64,000 bases of DNA from an uncultured Saprospiraceae bacterium (GCA_938016265.1 CALLWB010000046.1:1-64000), one strand, 5' to 3'; shown: positions 26,369 to 35,042, numbered from the stretch's first letter. Translations and numbers: made by a program. The notes: generated by a model not told the origin, from the letters alone.

Positions 26369-26989
26369 ATGAATTTCTCCACCTTCTTGTCCGCTAATGA
26401 AAAAACTGCAGTCGATTTAGCCTACAAAGACACGCTCAAAGCAAAATCTGTCGATGTTTTCGAAGAAGACCTCACCCAGGTTTTCCATTTGTTTGGCGGA
26501 CATACCTTTGATGGGGGCACCTTGAGAATACATAGCTTTTGGTCGTCCTTATTTTGGACGAAAATATGCACCAATTTCTTTCCAAACTATGAAAATAAAA
26601 TCCACTGTTTTGCCTTCGATTGGATGGGCCGACAATATGCGAAAATGAATAGTGAGGACCTCCTATTCATGCTAGATCCTGCTACTGGCCAAACCTTTGA
26701 ACTAGAAGTAAGCCTAGAAGCTTTTTTCAATGAAGATCTGGTAGAATACAAAGCAGCGACCTTAGCCACAGCAGACTTCAATGAACTTCAACATATTCAC
26801 CACTTTTCCTTACCATTTCCCATGTGTATCAGTTTTGTAAAACCGCTTTTCCTGGGCGGGGACGACAAAGACATCGACAACTATCAATTAGCAGACATGG
26901 AAGCCAGCTGGGAATTAGATTATCAACTATTCTGCAAAATCAAGGACCTCCCTGCCAATCAATTGATTGATAATTTGAAAATTGGTTGA
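26369..26989 (+). CDS. DUF1851 / Tdi1-like protein (T6SS-immunity-type fold)
   Basis: 206 aa, no signal peptide. The C-terminal two thirds match the DUF1851 pattern: CFAFDWMGRQYA, a short MLDPATGQTFELEVSLEAFFNEDLV helix pair and a closing loop with DNYQLADMEASWELDYQLF. The N-terminal part resembles GAD-like heads found in the same family. Members include Tdi1, the immunity protein for a type VI secretion DNase, but many occur alone. No toxin gene or T6SS component is adjacent here, so an orphan immunity gene or an unrelated cytosolic role are both possible. It is preceded by the 111-bp inverted-repeat element and stands alone. Confidence 0.7.
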   Translation: MNFSTFLSANEKTAVDLAYKDTLKAKSVDVFEEDLTQVFHLFGGHTFDGGTLRIHSFWSSLFWTKICTNFFPNYENKIHCFAFDWMGRQYAKMNSEDLLFMLDPATGQTFELEVSLEAFFNEDLVEYKAATLATADFNELQHIHHFSLPFPMCISFVKPLFLGGDDKDIDNYQLADMEASWELDYQLFCKIKDLPANQLIDNLKIG

Positions 26990-27128
26990 CTTAGGAGCAG
27001 ATAGACGCGATTTGCTGCACAAATCTTTTTATAGAGGCTAGGCCAGATGATTTCATAAATACTCCAACTACCCTCTACCAATAGTTTTACAAAGCTAAAC
27101 GAGTCCTATATATATCCAGTCCGCTGGA

Positions 27129-27335
27129 TCAAGCCCCCTCCGTATGCTCTTCCTCAGGCGCATTCCCCATAAAAAAAAGTATTCCACCCACTACTACCAA
27201 TCCAATTCGGATGACCCAACCGATAGTGTCTCCCCACATATCAATCCACGATAAAATAATAAGGTTCATATTTGCAAATAGCAAAGCAATAGAAGCTATT
27301 CCGGCAATAGCCATGTACATTCCAATAGTTCTCAT
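27129..27335 (-). CDS. Small two-helix membrane protein
   Basis: 68 aa with two membrane helices (about 4-27 and 38-60) and a short acidic C-terminus (NAPEEEHTEGA). No family was recognised. Composition is protein-like and the ATG is preceded by a purine-rich GGAG-containing stretch (plus-strand ctcctat just upstream). It is isolated, with large gaps on both sides, so it is scored cautiously as a real small gene. Confidence 0.55.
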   Translation of the reverse strand: MRTIGMYMAIAGIASIALLFANMNLIILSWIDMWGDTIGWVIRIGLVVVGGILFFMGNAPEEEHTEGA

Positions 27336-27858
27336 AGGAGTTATTGTTTTTTGGTTCTCTAATAAAATTTATAATAACTGAAGGTAGCATTAAATAGAAG
27401 CAAATTGATGTTTTACAGTGTTTATTCCAACAAAATTCCTCTACTATATCAAAAACCCAACTCCCATTTCAAAAAAGACTATTGCCCAGATACGAACTAG
27501 ACTCCCCACCCCTCAAGTCTCCTACAAACACTAGCGACCTTAGCGATTCCTGAGCCTGCCTGCTGCGCAACGGAAGGATTGGTAAGCTCATTTGAAAGCT
27601 ACAAACTACATGCTTTTTTGGCCGGGCGGCACACCGCTGAGCCGGCTTACGATCGTTTTTTCAGTGACTGGAAAAATGAACAGACTCTAAACGATTGCTT
27701 TGAGCCAATAAAACAAAGCACTTAAAGATAGAAAAATACACTTATTAAATTTAACTACTCTAAAAAGTCAATTTTTAGGGTAGTTAAATCAAATAGTTAT
27801 GTAAATTCGCCAGCAGAAGCTACTCAACAGAAACTAAAGAGATTAAACCTACTGACTA
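27336..27858. other. 523-bp intergenic region with two hairpins
   Basis: No convincing gene. A GC-rich nested hairpin at 27621-27646 (GCCGG...CCGGC around GCGG/CCGC) stands out in AT-rich sequence and is followed after 14 nt by a T run, so it could end a transcript read on the plus strand. A second, long inverted repeat at 27749-27789 is listed separately. Confidence 0.5.
27749..27789. promoter_or_regulatory. 18-bp inverted repeat upstream of the PhoX-like gene
   Basis: ATTTAACTACTCTAAAAA (27749-27766) and its complement (27772-27789) match at 17 of 18 positions around a 5-nt gap. It ends 69 bp before the gene start. It is likely a regulator site or an mRNA leader hairpin; no T run supports a terminator reading. 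Confidence 0.5.
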
Positions 27859-29250
27859 ATGGTTCAAACAAGAAGAAACTTCATCAGAACATGCAGTGCC
27901 GTAAGCCTTGGCTTTATGGGACTAAATGTATTCACCCAATGTAAACCAACAGTCCCCAAAGGGGAAAATAATGGCGGATATGGTCCCCTGCTAAACGATC
28001 CAGACGGCCTGATCAAATTGCCAAAAGGGTTCAACTATAAGATCATTTCTAAAGTAGGAACCAAAATGGCAGACGGGTTTTTAGTCCCTGGCAAACCAGA
28101 TGGAATGGCCACCTTCCAGGGAAAAAATGACACCGTGATCATCGTCCGAAATCATGAATTGACCTCCGCTTCTGAAGGCGCATTTGGACCAAAAAACGAA
28201 CTATTAAAGAAACTAAAACCAAATCAGCTATACGATTATGGCAAGGGCAAAACACCCGGCTATGGCGGCACAACCACTCTTATCTACAATCAGACAAGCG
28301 GCCTCGTAGAGCAAGAATTCCTAAGTCTGGCCGGCACCATCCGCAATTGTGCAGGCGGCAAAACGCCCTGGAATTCATGGATCACCTGCGAAGAAACGGT
28401 ACTACCTAAACACAAATTCTGGGAGAAAAATCACGGCTACAATTTTGAAGTTCCTGCCACTGATACGCCATGGTTGACAGAACCAATTCCCCTTACGGGA
28501 ATGGGACGTTTCAATCATGAAGCGGTATGTGTTGATCCGAAAACAAGCATCGTCTACCAAACTGAAGACCGACAAGATGGATTGATTTACCGATACATCC
28601 CTGACACTCCCGGCAAACTTGCTGAAGGCGGCAAACTACAAGCACTCGCCATCCGAGGCCAAAAATCTAAAGACCTCAGAAACTGGGACGCCACCACCGC
28701 ATTCGAAGAAAAATCCACCTTCGAAGTAGAATGGATAGATATGAAAGACGTTGAATCTCGAAAAGACGATCTCCGCCTTCGAGGATTCAAGCAAGGAGCT
28801 GCCAAATTTTCAAGAGGAGAAGGCATGTGGTTTGGAAAAGGAGAATTTTACTTCGCTTGCACAGATGGTGGAAGAACAAAAACCGGCCAGGTTTTCCGGT
28901 ATATCCCCAGCCAATTCGAAGGCACCAACCAAGAAGCAGAAGCCCCAGCAACACTAGAATTGTTTGCAGAACCCAACAACCGAAAACTCCTTCAATATTG
29001 CGACAACCTGACCGTTGCTCCATGGGGAGATATCGTGCTGGCAGAAGACCACGGACACCCATTTCTAGTAGGCATAAACCCCAAAGGCGAATACTTCAAA
29101 ATTGCAGAAAATGTAGGTTATCAATCAGAGTTTGCAGGCGTCACCTTTTCTCCTGATGGGAGTACCCTCTTTGTCAATGTGCAACATGCTGGTTTGACCA
29201 TGGCCATCACTGGTCCTTGGGTTGGCCGAGAAATCCTCAAAGATTCCTAA
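27859..29250 (+). CDS. PhoX-like phosphatase (DUF839), Tat-exported
   Basis: 463 aa. The N-terminus is a twin-arginine signal (TRRNFIRTCSAVSLGFMG), possibly also lipidated at the Cys of VFTQCKP. The body shows the DUF839/PhoX propeller: GGTTTLIYNQTSGLVEQEFLSLAGTIRNCAGGKTPWNSWITCEET, GRFNHEAVCVDPKTSIVYQTEDRQDGLIYRYIP, then WGDIVLAEDH and FSPDGSTLFVNVQHAG near the end. PhoX enzymes are Ca/Fe-dependent phosphomonoesterases exported folded by Tat, which fits the signal type. Some DUF839 members lack activity, so phosphatase activity is inferred. No PHO-type regulator is adjacent. Confidence 0.85.
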   Translation: MVQTRRNFIRTCSAVSLGFMGLNVFTQCKPTVPKGENNGGYGPLLNDPDGLIKLPKGFNYKIISKVGTKMADGFLVPGKPDGMATFQGKNDTVIIVRNHELTSASEGAFGPKNELLKKLKPNQLYDYGKGKTPGYGGTTTLIYNQTSGLVEQEFLSLAGTIRNCAGGKTPWNSWITCEETVLPKHKFWEKNHGYNFEVPATDTPWLTEPIPLTGMGRFNHEAVCVDPKTSIVYQTEDRQDGLIYRYIPDTPGKLAEGGKLQALAIRGQKSKDLRNWDATTAFEEKSTFEVEWIDMKDVESRKDDLRLRGFKQGAAKFSRGEGMWFGKGEFYFACTDGGRTKTGQVFRYIPSQFEGTNQEAEAPATLELFAEPNNRKLLQYCDNLTVAPWGDIVLAEDHGHPFLVGINPKGEYFKIAENVGYQSEFAGVTFSPDGSTLFVNVQHAGLTMAITGPWVGREILKDS

Positions 29251-29434
29251 ACTTCAAATTGAAGCTGATCATCGGATTAGGATTGTTGATGGCGAAGGTT
29301 GGGTCGTTGGTGTCTGTGCTGGTAGTGCTACCAAGTACCGTATTATTGTTTCCTGTTTGGTCATTGATGGTTTGGCCAGTGCCTTCATTAAACTGGTAAT
29401 AGGCCAGAAGGCCTGCTTCGGTACATTTGGCGCT
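29237..29434 (-). pseudogene. Remnant of a LamG / ConA-like lectin-domain protein
   Basis: On the minus strand a 66-codon frame reads CTEAGLLAYYQFNEGTGQ, then NDQTGNNNTVLGSTTSTD. This is the hallmark of LamG domains in Bacteroidota surface proteins (LLAYYxFNEGxG..DxTGNxNxG.L). A TAG at 29435-29437 cuts it off, and no 5' part exists before the ABC-F stop at 29502. The final 14 bases overlap the PhoX-like gene's 3' end on the other strand. It is the tail of a lost T9SS-type gene. Confidence 0.6.
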
Positions 29435-29501
29435 CTACTCGATACCCTCAGTTTTGCCCAGAAAACCGTTTTTTTTATCCAATACGTTCTACCTTCTACT
29501 A

Positions 29502-31385
29502 CTAAGCAAACTCAGAAAGCTCTAACCACCGATCTTCCTTCTCCTCAATAGACTTTGTGACCTGTCCCAGCTCCACAGAAAGTGCAGTCATTTGTTCATT
29601 AGTTAGAGAGGTATCGTTAAATTTTTCGGTGATCTGTTTCTTTTTTATTTCTAATTTGGCGATTTCATTTTCGAGGTTGCGGTACTCCATTTGCTCGTTG
29701 TAGTTGAGTCGACGTTTTGCAGGAGCGTCTGCAGTTGGAGTTTCTTCTATTTTTGCGGTCGGTTCTTTTTCCTTAGAGGCCGTTTTTAATTGATCCTGGT
29801 CACTTTTCCAGTTTCGGTAGGCGGAATAGTTGCCAGGGTAATCCTTTATTTTCCCTTCGCCTTCAAAGACAAAAAGATGGTCGACCAGTTTGTCCATAAA
29901 ATGACGATCGTGCGTCACAATAACCAGACATCCTTTGAAGTCCATCAAAAATTCTTCGAGAATATTCAAAGTAATAATATCCAAATCATTCGTTGGCTCA
30001 TCCAGAATCAGAAAATTCGGATTGGTCATTAATATAGTCAGCAGGTACAGCCTTCTCCGTTCTCCCCCACTCAGTTTATGGACATAGGTATACTGGTGAT
30101 CTTTGTCAAACAAAAACCGTTCAAGTAACATAGAAGCGCTAATGTTGCGCCCTTTCCCGTCGATCGGAATGAATTCAGCAATATCCCGAACGACATCGAT
30201 GACCCGTTTCTCACCATCTAGTTTGATACCGTCTTGCGAATAGTAACCAAAAAGAACCGTCTCTCCCTTCACCACTTTCCCCCCATCTGGTTGTTCTAAT
30301 TGTAGCAGCATATTCAAAAAAGTAGACTTCCCTACTCCGTTTTTCCCTACAATCCCTACCCGATCTTTCTTCTTAAATTTATAGTTAAACTTTTCGATGA
30401 TTTTAATCTCGTCGTATTGTTTGACAATGTTATGAAGTTCTAGGATTTTGCTACCTAGCCGAGTGGTTTTTATATTGAGTTCTAGGCGGTCTTCGTCTAC
30501 TTTTTGGTTGGCCTTTTTTTCCAGGTTGTAGAAGGCGTCTACTCGTGCTTTCGCTTTTGTGCCCCTTGCTTTTGGTTGACGTCTCATCCAGTTCAGCTCT
30601 GTTCGCATCAGGCTTTTAGCGGAATCTACCTCCTTAGAGAGTTGATCTTGGCGGCTTGCTTTTTTCTCCAGATAATTGGAATAATTCCCATTATACTTAT
30701 AAATTTTCCCACCGTCCAATTCAACAATAGAGTCGCAGACCCGTTCTAGGAAATAACGATCATGCGTCACCATAAACAAGGTCAGATTCTGCCTGCTCAG
30801 AAACCCTTCCAGCCATTCAATCATTTCCAGATCCAGGTGATTGGTAGGCTCATCGATGATAAGAAAATCAGGTTCTTTGATCAATATTTTTGCCATCGCC
30901 ACCCGCTTCTGTTGTCCACCCGAAAGTGAAGAAATCAATTGATCCAGCTTCGTGATGTTTAACTTTGAAAGGATCATTTTTATCTTCGCTTCATAATCCC
31001 AAGCATTCAGCTCATCCATTTTTTCCAGGGCCTTCTGTACGGCATCCTGATTGTCAGGTTGAAGCATACAAAGATCGTAGGCACGAATCGCGTGTATGAT
31101 AGGGGTTTCAGAATCATAAACGGCTTCCATGACCGTATGATTGCCGTGTAAATCGGGGTTTTGATCCAGATAGCCAATACTAATTTCTTTGGGAATGATA
31201 ATTCGGCTTTGATCACCGTCAGACTTATCCAATCCAGCAATAATTTTCAGCATGGTAGACTTTCCAGTCCCATTCTTTGCTACAAAAGCCACTTTTTGTC
31301 CCTTATTTATAGAAAAGGAAATATTCTCAAACAGCATTTTTTCGCCATAAGACTTGCTGATATTTTCTACTGTCAGATAATTCAT
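29502..31385 (-). CDS. ABC-F family ATPase (Uup-like)
   Basis: 627 aa, no membrane helices. It has two ABC domains: first with Walker A KNGTGKST (about 38-45), signature LSGGQQKRV (about 154) and DEPTNHLD; second with GKNGVGKST (about 346), LSGGERRRL (about 436) and DEPTNDLD. A charged linker with RRQPKARGTKAKARVDAFYNL lies between them, and a C-terminal coiled coil (about 565-625, NLENEIAKLEIKKKQITEKF) is typical of Uup. ABC-F proteins act on ribosomes, or for Uup on DNA/ribosome stress, and are not transporters. Single gene; the CHU_C lipoprotein gene ends 22 bp upstream in the same direction and may be co-transcribed. Confidence 0.93.
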   Translation of the reverse strand: MNYLTVENISKSYGEKMLFENISFSINKGQKVAFVAKNGTGKSTMLKIIAGLDKSDGDQSRIIIPKEISIGYLDQNPDLHGNHTVMEAVYDSETPIIHAIRAYDLCMLQPDNQDAVQKALEKMDELNAWDYEAKIKMILSKLNITKLDQLISSLSGGQQKRVAMAKILIKEPDFLIIDEPTNHLDLEMIEWLEGFLSRQNLTLFMVTHDRYFLERVCDSIVELDGGKIYKYNGNYSNYLEKKASRQDQLSKEVDSAKSLMRTELNWMRRQPKARGTKAKARVDAFYNLEKKANQKVDEDRLELNIKTTRLGSKILELHNIVKQYDEIKIIEKFNYKFKKKDRVGIVGKNGVGKSTFLNMLLQLEQPDGGKVVKGETVLFGYYSQDGIKLDGEKRVIDVVRDIAEFIPIDGKGRNISASMLLERFLFDKDHQYTYVHKLSGGERRRLYLLTILMTNPNFLILDEPTNDLDIITLNILEEFLMDFKGCLVIVTHDRHFMDKLVDHLFVFEGEGKIKDYPGNYSAYRNWKSDQDQLKTASKEKEPTAKIEETPTADAPAKRRLNYNEQMEYRNLENEIAKLEIKKKQITEKFNDTSLTNEQMTALSVELGQVTKSIEEKEDRWLELSEFA

Positions 31386-31407
31386 AAAATGTTTTATTGG
31401 ACTGCTC

Positions 31408-31905
31408 CTAGTCTATACAAAGTACTTCATTGGAAGGAAGGTCCGCATCAAAATTGATAAACGGTCGATCCGCTTGAGTGGCAAACAGGCAATCTCCTTC
31501 ATTTTTAGGACAAATACCATCCGTATCAGATATAATACAAACGATCCCTTGAATAGAATCCGTTTCTGCCTTTGCAGTATGATAGACTACTTTCCATCCA
31601 TAAATATCGTTGACAGGGGAGCCATTATTCATCCCGTTCCACATTTCACTATCCGTAGTAGAATAAATGACTCGTTCTTTGGTGTCTAAAACGCGCATTT
31701 CCCAGCGGATCAGCCCATCATGGATAGGTCCAAACTCGTCGTTTATTCCGTTTGCATCAGGAGTAAAAACATTCGGCATCAATATATAACCACCCCAAAA
31801 TTCCTTCACATATGGTGGCGAAGTACAGCAGGTTTTCTTAACAGAACTCTTCTTACAACTAACAATCAGGAGTAGCACGGCAGCGAACAAAATTACTTTT
31901 TTCAT
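31408..31905 (-). CDS. Lipoprotein consisting mainly of a CHU_C (gliding-motility C-terminal) domain
   Basis: 165 aa. Lipoprotein signal MKKVILFAAVLLLIVSC (Cys 17). The CHU_C / T9SS type B domain follows almost at once: MPNVFTPDANGINDEFGPI (about 43-61), WEMRVLDTKERVIYST, MWNGMNNGSPVNDIYGWKVVY. Usually this domain is the last 90 residues of a large T9SS type B cargo. Here it is the main body and is followed by about 35 further residues with several Cys (GICPKNEGDCLF...VLCID). Lipidation implies Sec export to a membrane and not Por-dependent release. It precedes the ABC-F gene by 22 bp. Confidence 0.85.
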   Translation of the reverse strand: MKKVILFAAVLLLIVSCKKSSVKKTCCTSPPYVKEFWGGYILMPNVFTPDANGINDEFGPIHDGLIRWEMRVLDTKERVIYSTTDSEMWNGMNNGSPVNDIYGWKVVYHTAKAETDSIQGIVCIISDTDGICPKNEGDCLFATQADRPFINFDADLPSNEVLCID

Positions 31906-32076
31906 AAAATTATTTTTCGTTAATAATTTGGGGATTAATAAATTAAGGTTGATAAAAGTGAGTGTTCTTCTGCCTTACTAACGAGATGACCAGCGTTTCG
32001 CTGCTTACTCCTAGCGGGCTAGTTCAATTTGCCGTGCAAAGATAATAATTAATGCGTGAATGAGTGAATACCTGAA

Positions 32077-33234
32077 TCAATGTTCCAACCAAGAAAGATA
32101 ATAGTCTGTATCCTCAATACCAGCAGCAGCTTCCGTCATCAGTAACGGACGAAATGTATCTACCATTACTGCTAGTTCGTGGGTTTCTTTTGCGCCAATA
32201 CTTTTCTCTGCTGTCCCTGGGTGGGGGCCGTGCGGGATGCCTCCGGGATGGAGTGAAATCATTCCATGCTCGACATGTTTTCTGCTCATAAAATCGCCAT
32301 CTACATAATACAATACTTCATCACTGTCAATATTAGAATGGTTGTACGGAGCCGGGATGGCTTGCGGATGGTAGTCAAACAACCGAGGACAAAAAGAACA
32401 AATAACAAACCCGCGCGAAGCAAATGTCTGATGTACCGGTGGCGGCTGATGCACTCGTCCGGTGATCGGCTCGAAGTTGTGAATAGAGAAGGCATAGGGA
32501 TATACATAACCGTCCCAACCAATCACATCAAACGGATGATTTTGATAGTGGTAAGGATAAATCATATCCTGCTTTTTGATGTAAAACAAAAAATCCCCTT
32601 TCTCATCATGCGTTTGGAGGTTTTGTGGCTTTTTTATATCTCGTTCGCAGAATGGAGAATGCTCCATCAACTGACCAAAGCCATTACGGTATCGCTTAGG
32701 TGTAACAATCGGACTGTAGGATTCTACTATGAATAGCCGGTTGTCAGCATTGTCAAACTCAAATTGATAAGTCGTCCCTCGTGGGATAATAATATAATCA
32801 CCGTACTCAAACGGCAATTCACCATACATCGAATGCAATTTGCCAGACCCACGATGAACAAAAATGCACTCATCTGCATCAGCATTCTTAAAAAAATAAT
32901 CATCCATACTAGCAGTAGGCGCTGCCAAAGAGATACAACATTCATTATTGACAAGTACCGGTGTCCTGCTTTTCAGATAGTCTTTTTGCGGTTTGATTTT
33001 AAACCCTCTCAGACTCCTTGGTTTCAGTTGTTTGTCATGTATCGTTTTTGGCTTTACTGAAAAAGGATCGTCTACCTGCTTGATTTGTGTCGGCGGATTG
33101 CAGTGATAAAGCAAAGAATACATATCCGAAAATCCTTCTGTGGAGAATAACTCCTCCTTGTACAATTCGCCATCAGGTTTGCGAAATTGGGTATGTCGTT
33201 TTGGTGGTATTTGTCCTAATGTATAATAATGCAT
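32077..33234 (-). CDS. hmgA: Homogentisate 1,2-dioxygenase
   Basis: 385 aa cupin-fold enzyme, slightly shorter than the 430-440 aa of mammalian or Pseudomonas forms, as usual in Bacteroidota. Iron-site motifs are present: YNHSNIDSDEVLYY (His and Glu ligands, about 298-304) and HPGGIPHGPHPG (about 325-336), plus ECIFVHRGSG and YGDYIIIPRGTTYQ in the N-terminal cupin. It opens the ring of homogentisate to maleylacetoacetate in tyrosine and phenylalanine breakdown in the cytosol. The next gene upstream in the same direction, 98 bp away, encodes a tyrosinase-family protein, which suggests a shared phenolic or tyrosine theme. No fumarylacetoacetase or HPPD gene is in the window. Confidence 0.92.
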   Translation of the reverse strand: MHYYTLGQIPPKRHTQFRKPDGELYKEELFSTEGFSDMYSLLYHCNPPTQIKQVDDPFSVKPKTIHDKQLKPRSLRGFKIKPQKDYLKSRTPVLVNNECCISLAAPTASMDDYFFKNADADECIFVHRGSGKLHSMYGELPFEYGDYIIIPRGTTYQFEFDNADNRLFIVESYSPIVTPKRYRNGFGQLMEHSPFCERDIKKPQNLQTHDEKGDFLFYIKKQDMIYPYHYQNHPFDVIGWDGYVYPYAFSIHNFEPITGRVHQPPPVHQTFASRGFVICSFCPRLFDYHPQAIPAPYNHSNIDSDEVLYYVDGDFMSRKHVEHGMISLHPGGIPHGPHPGTAEKSIGAKETHELAVMVDTFRPLLMTEAAAGIEDTDYYLSWLEH

Positions 33235-33332
33235 TGCTTGATTTTATTCAAATGAAGTATAGGGTGAAAATTACAAAATATACCGAACAATTGCTTACTA
33301 TACCATATAGAATGTCTATATATTAATGTAGG

Positions 33333-34139
33333 TCACACCCTCAACTGACCATACGTGTAAGGCAATGATTTTAAATCAGAGATGTCTTTATAGCGATTTG
33401 ACCACGGATTCATGATGGCATCTTTTCCAGTAAGCGGAGGATGCTGATCCGGATTTTTGATTTGCCAGATATACCAAAGTCGGTCGCATTCAGCATGGTG
33501 CAGCCAGAAAATCGGATCTGCCGGCGAGTACATTGTATTCATGGTGCCCCCTACCCAGGTGTGAACGGTATTGTGTGCTCCTCGCGGTTCCATACCTTCC
33601 AGCGCAAGAGTAAACTCCCGATAGTTGCTTAAGGTAAGGCGGCTTTTCATATCAGCACGAGTTGGCAAACCAGATGGATCCTTGATATCCCGCCGAACAT
33701 CATACGACATTCCATTCAACATTTTCATACCTTTCGGTGCCGTTTCTAACAACCATTTTGGGAATCTGCGTCGTTTAGTCCATCTCCAATAAGGAACAAA
33801 ATTCCGTTTGTCTACCTCCCTCAATTTTTCTTCCAACTTCAATAAATAAACTCGATGCCAGGCGAGAAAACGATACGTCCCCATCAAAGAACACCTCCCT
33901 GTCATCATATTGCAAGTATGCATGTGGTAATCCATGTTGCCATGAATATTCACAAACTCATTAAACCAGCCATCATCAATAAGGGTTTTTAGACTACTGG
34001 TGAAACGTTGGCGTTGTTTTTTGGTCATTTTCGCTTCATTCCGTCGTCGATAAGAGGGGTTGGGGTTCGGTCTGTTAAAAAATGGGAGTTCCTTTTTAAC
34101 AAAATCATCTGTAAGTCTTAGATCACTAAATTTAAGCAT
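33333..34139 (-). CDS. Tyrosinase-family copper protein with an altered CuA site
   Basis: 268 aa from the ATG; an in-frame TTG three codons earlier is less likely. There is no signal peptide. The CuB site is complete: HNTVH (about 189-193) and DPIFWLHHAECDRLW (His about 214/215). The CuA third His is in FLAWHR (about 95), and earlier His candidates are in IHGNMDYHMHTC (66, 72, 74). The position nine residues before the WHR His, normally a CuA His, is Met 86. Tyrosinases hydroxylate monophenols or oxidise diphenols. Either another His supplies the ligand or the protein has changed activity. It lies directly upstream of hmgA. Confidence 0.85.
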   Translation of the reverse strand: MLKFSDLRLTDDFVKKELPFFNRPNPNPSYRRRNEAKMTKKQRQRFTSSLKTLIDDGWFNEFVNIHGNMDYHMHTCNMMTGRCSLMGTYRFLAWHRVYLLKLEEKLREVDKRNFVPYWRWTKRRRFPKWLLETAPKGMKMLNGMSYDVRRDIKDPSGLPTRADMKSRLTLSNYREFTLALEGMEPRGAHNTVHTWVGGTMNTMYSPADPIFWLHHAECDRLWYIWQIKNPDQHPPLTGKDAIMNPWSNRYKDISDLKSLPYTYGQLRV

Positions 34140-34251
34140 GGTTCTCAATGGTTTTTAAATGAAGTATTGTGCATGCATCTTATTCCTCAACAGCAGATTA
34201 AACATTCACGTAAGCAAAATATAAAATATTTTGGAAAGGAAACAAAAACAC

Positions 34252-34285
34252 AAAAAAAATCCGTTCCCTGGGGCAGGAAACGGAT
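34252..34285 (-). terminator. Intrinsic terminator of the DUF1573 gene
   Basis: On the minus strand ATCCGTTTCC pairs with GGGAACGGAT around a short GC loop and runs into at least seven T (plus-strand A tract from 34252). It lies 43 bp past the DUF1573 stop. Confidence 0.85.
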
Positions 34286-34328
34286 CGCTCTTAACACATT
34301 ACTAAAACGCGAAACTATGAATTTTACT

Positions 34329-34787
34329 TTACATCTTTCTTCCAGCTGTTGCCTCGACGGTTTCTAATGCTTCTACCGTGCCTACCAAGGCGACTTTTGC
34401 TGTTCCTGCCTCTGTATTCGTAATCACGGTGATCACTTTATTTTGTTTTCCTGATTTCCCCTTAGAATTGAAAGAAGCACTGATCACATTTTTCTCACCA
34501 GGCATAATTGGTTCTTTTGGAAAGTTAGAAACGGTGCACCCGCAAGTTGTTTTTACATCTTTGATCACTAATGGTTCTGTTCCATTATTTACAAACTCAA
34601 AATCATGACTCACCTTCTCTCCTGACTTGATCATTCCAAAGTCATGGTTGTTTTCCAAAAAAGAAATGGTTGGCCCGGACGCAAGATCTGCAATTTCCGC
34701 TTGTTGAGCATCCATTGATTCGCAGCTGGCAAGCAGTAAAATAGAAGCTACTAAAACACTAAATAAACTTGTTGTTAATACTCTCAT
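34329..34787 (-). CDS. DUF1573 lipoprotein
   Basis: 152 aa. Lipoprotein signal ending LLLASC (Cys about 23). The single DUF1573 domain is clear: FLENNHDFGMIKSGEKVSHDFEFVNNGTEPLVIKDVKTTCGCTVSNFPKEPIMPGEKNVI, with the conserved CGC. The fold is an Ig-like sandwich found in many Bacteroidota envelope proteins; its role is unknown. It is a single gene with a clear promoter (34824-34854) and terminator. Confidence 0.92.
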   Translation of the reverse strand: MRVLTTSLFSVLVASILLLASCESMDAQQAEIADLASGPTISFLENNHDFGMIKSGEKVSHDFEFVNNGTEPLVIKDVKTTCGCTVSNFPKEPIMPGEKNVISASFNSKGKSGKQNKVITVITNTEAGTAKVALVGTVEALETVEATAGRKM

Positions 34788-34807
34788 TTTTATTGTTTTT
34801 AAAAGTT

Positions 34808-34860
34808 AACTAATTAATTAGTTCAAATGTACAACTAATTATTTAATTAATCAACTAATT
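34808..34860 (-). promoter_or_regulatory. Promoter and palindromic site of the DUF1573 gene
   Basis: On the minus strand TTG (34852-34854), 20 bp, TACATTTG (34824-34831) is a textbook Bacteroidota promoter. The perfect 16-bp palindrome AACTAATTAATTAGTT (34808-34823) covers the expected start of transcription, and AATTAGTTG recurs at the -33 element and just before the -7 element. These suggest a bound regulator. Confidence 0.65.
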
Positions 34861-35042
34861 TTTTAGTTTAATCTGTTTTTACGACTATCACTCCTTCACA
34901 ACAAATAAATCATTGAGATATTTATACATAAAAATAATATAACGTCTAATTTTACTATATTTACTCATCTATATGAAACCCTATAATGGTCAATAAAAAT
35001 TGGTAGTTTTTTTTGATTGTTTCCAAGTAAATTTCAGAACCT

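Noticed and set aside
26369-26989. DUF1851 gene as part of a T6SS toxin-immunity pair
   Set aside because: No toxin, VgrG, Hcp or PAAR gene is adjacent; only the fold is supported.
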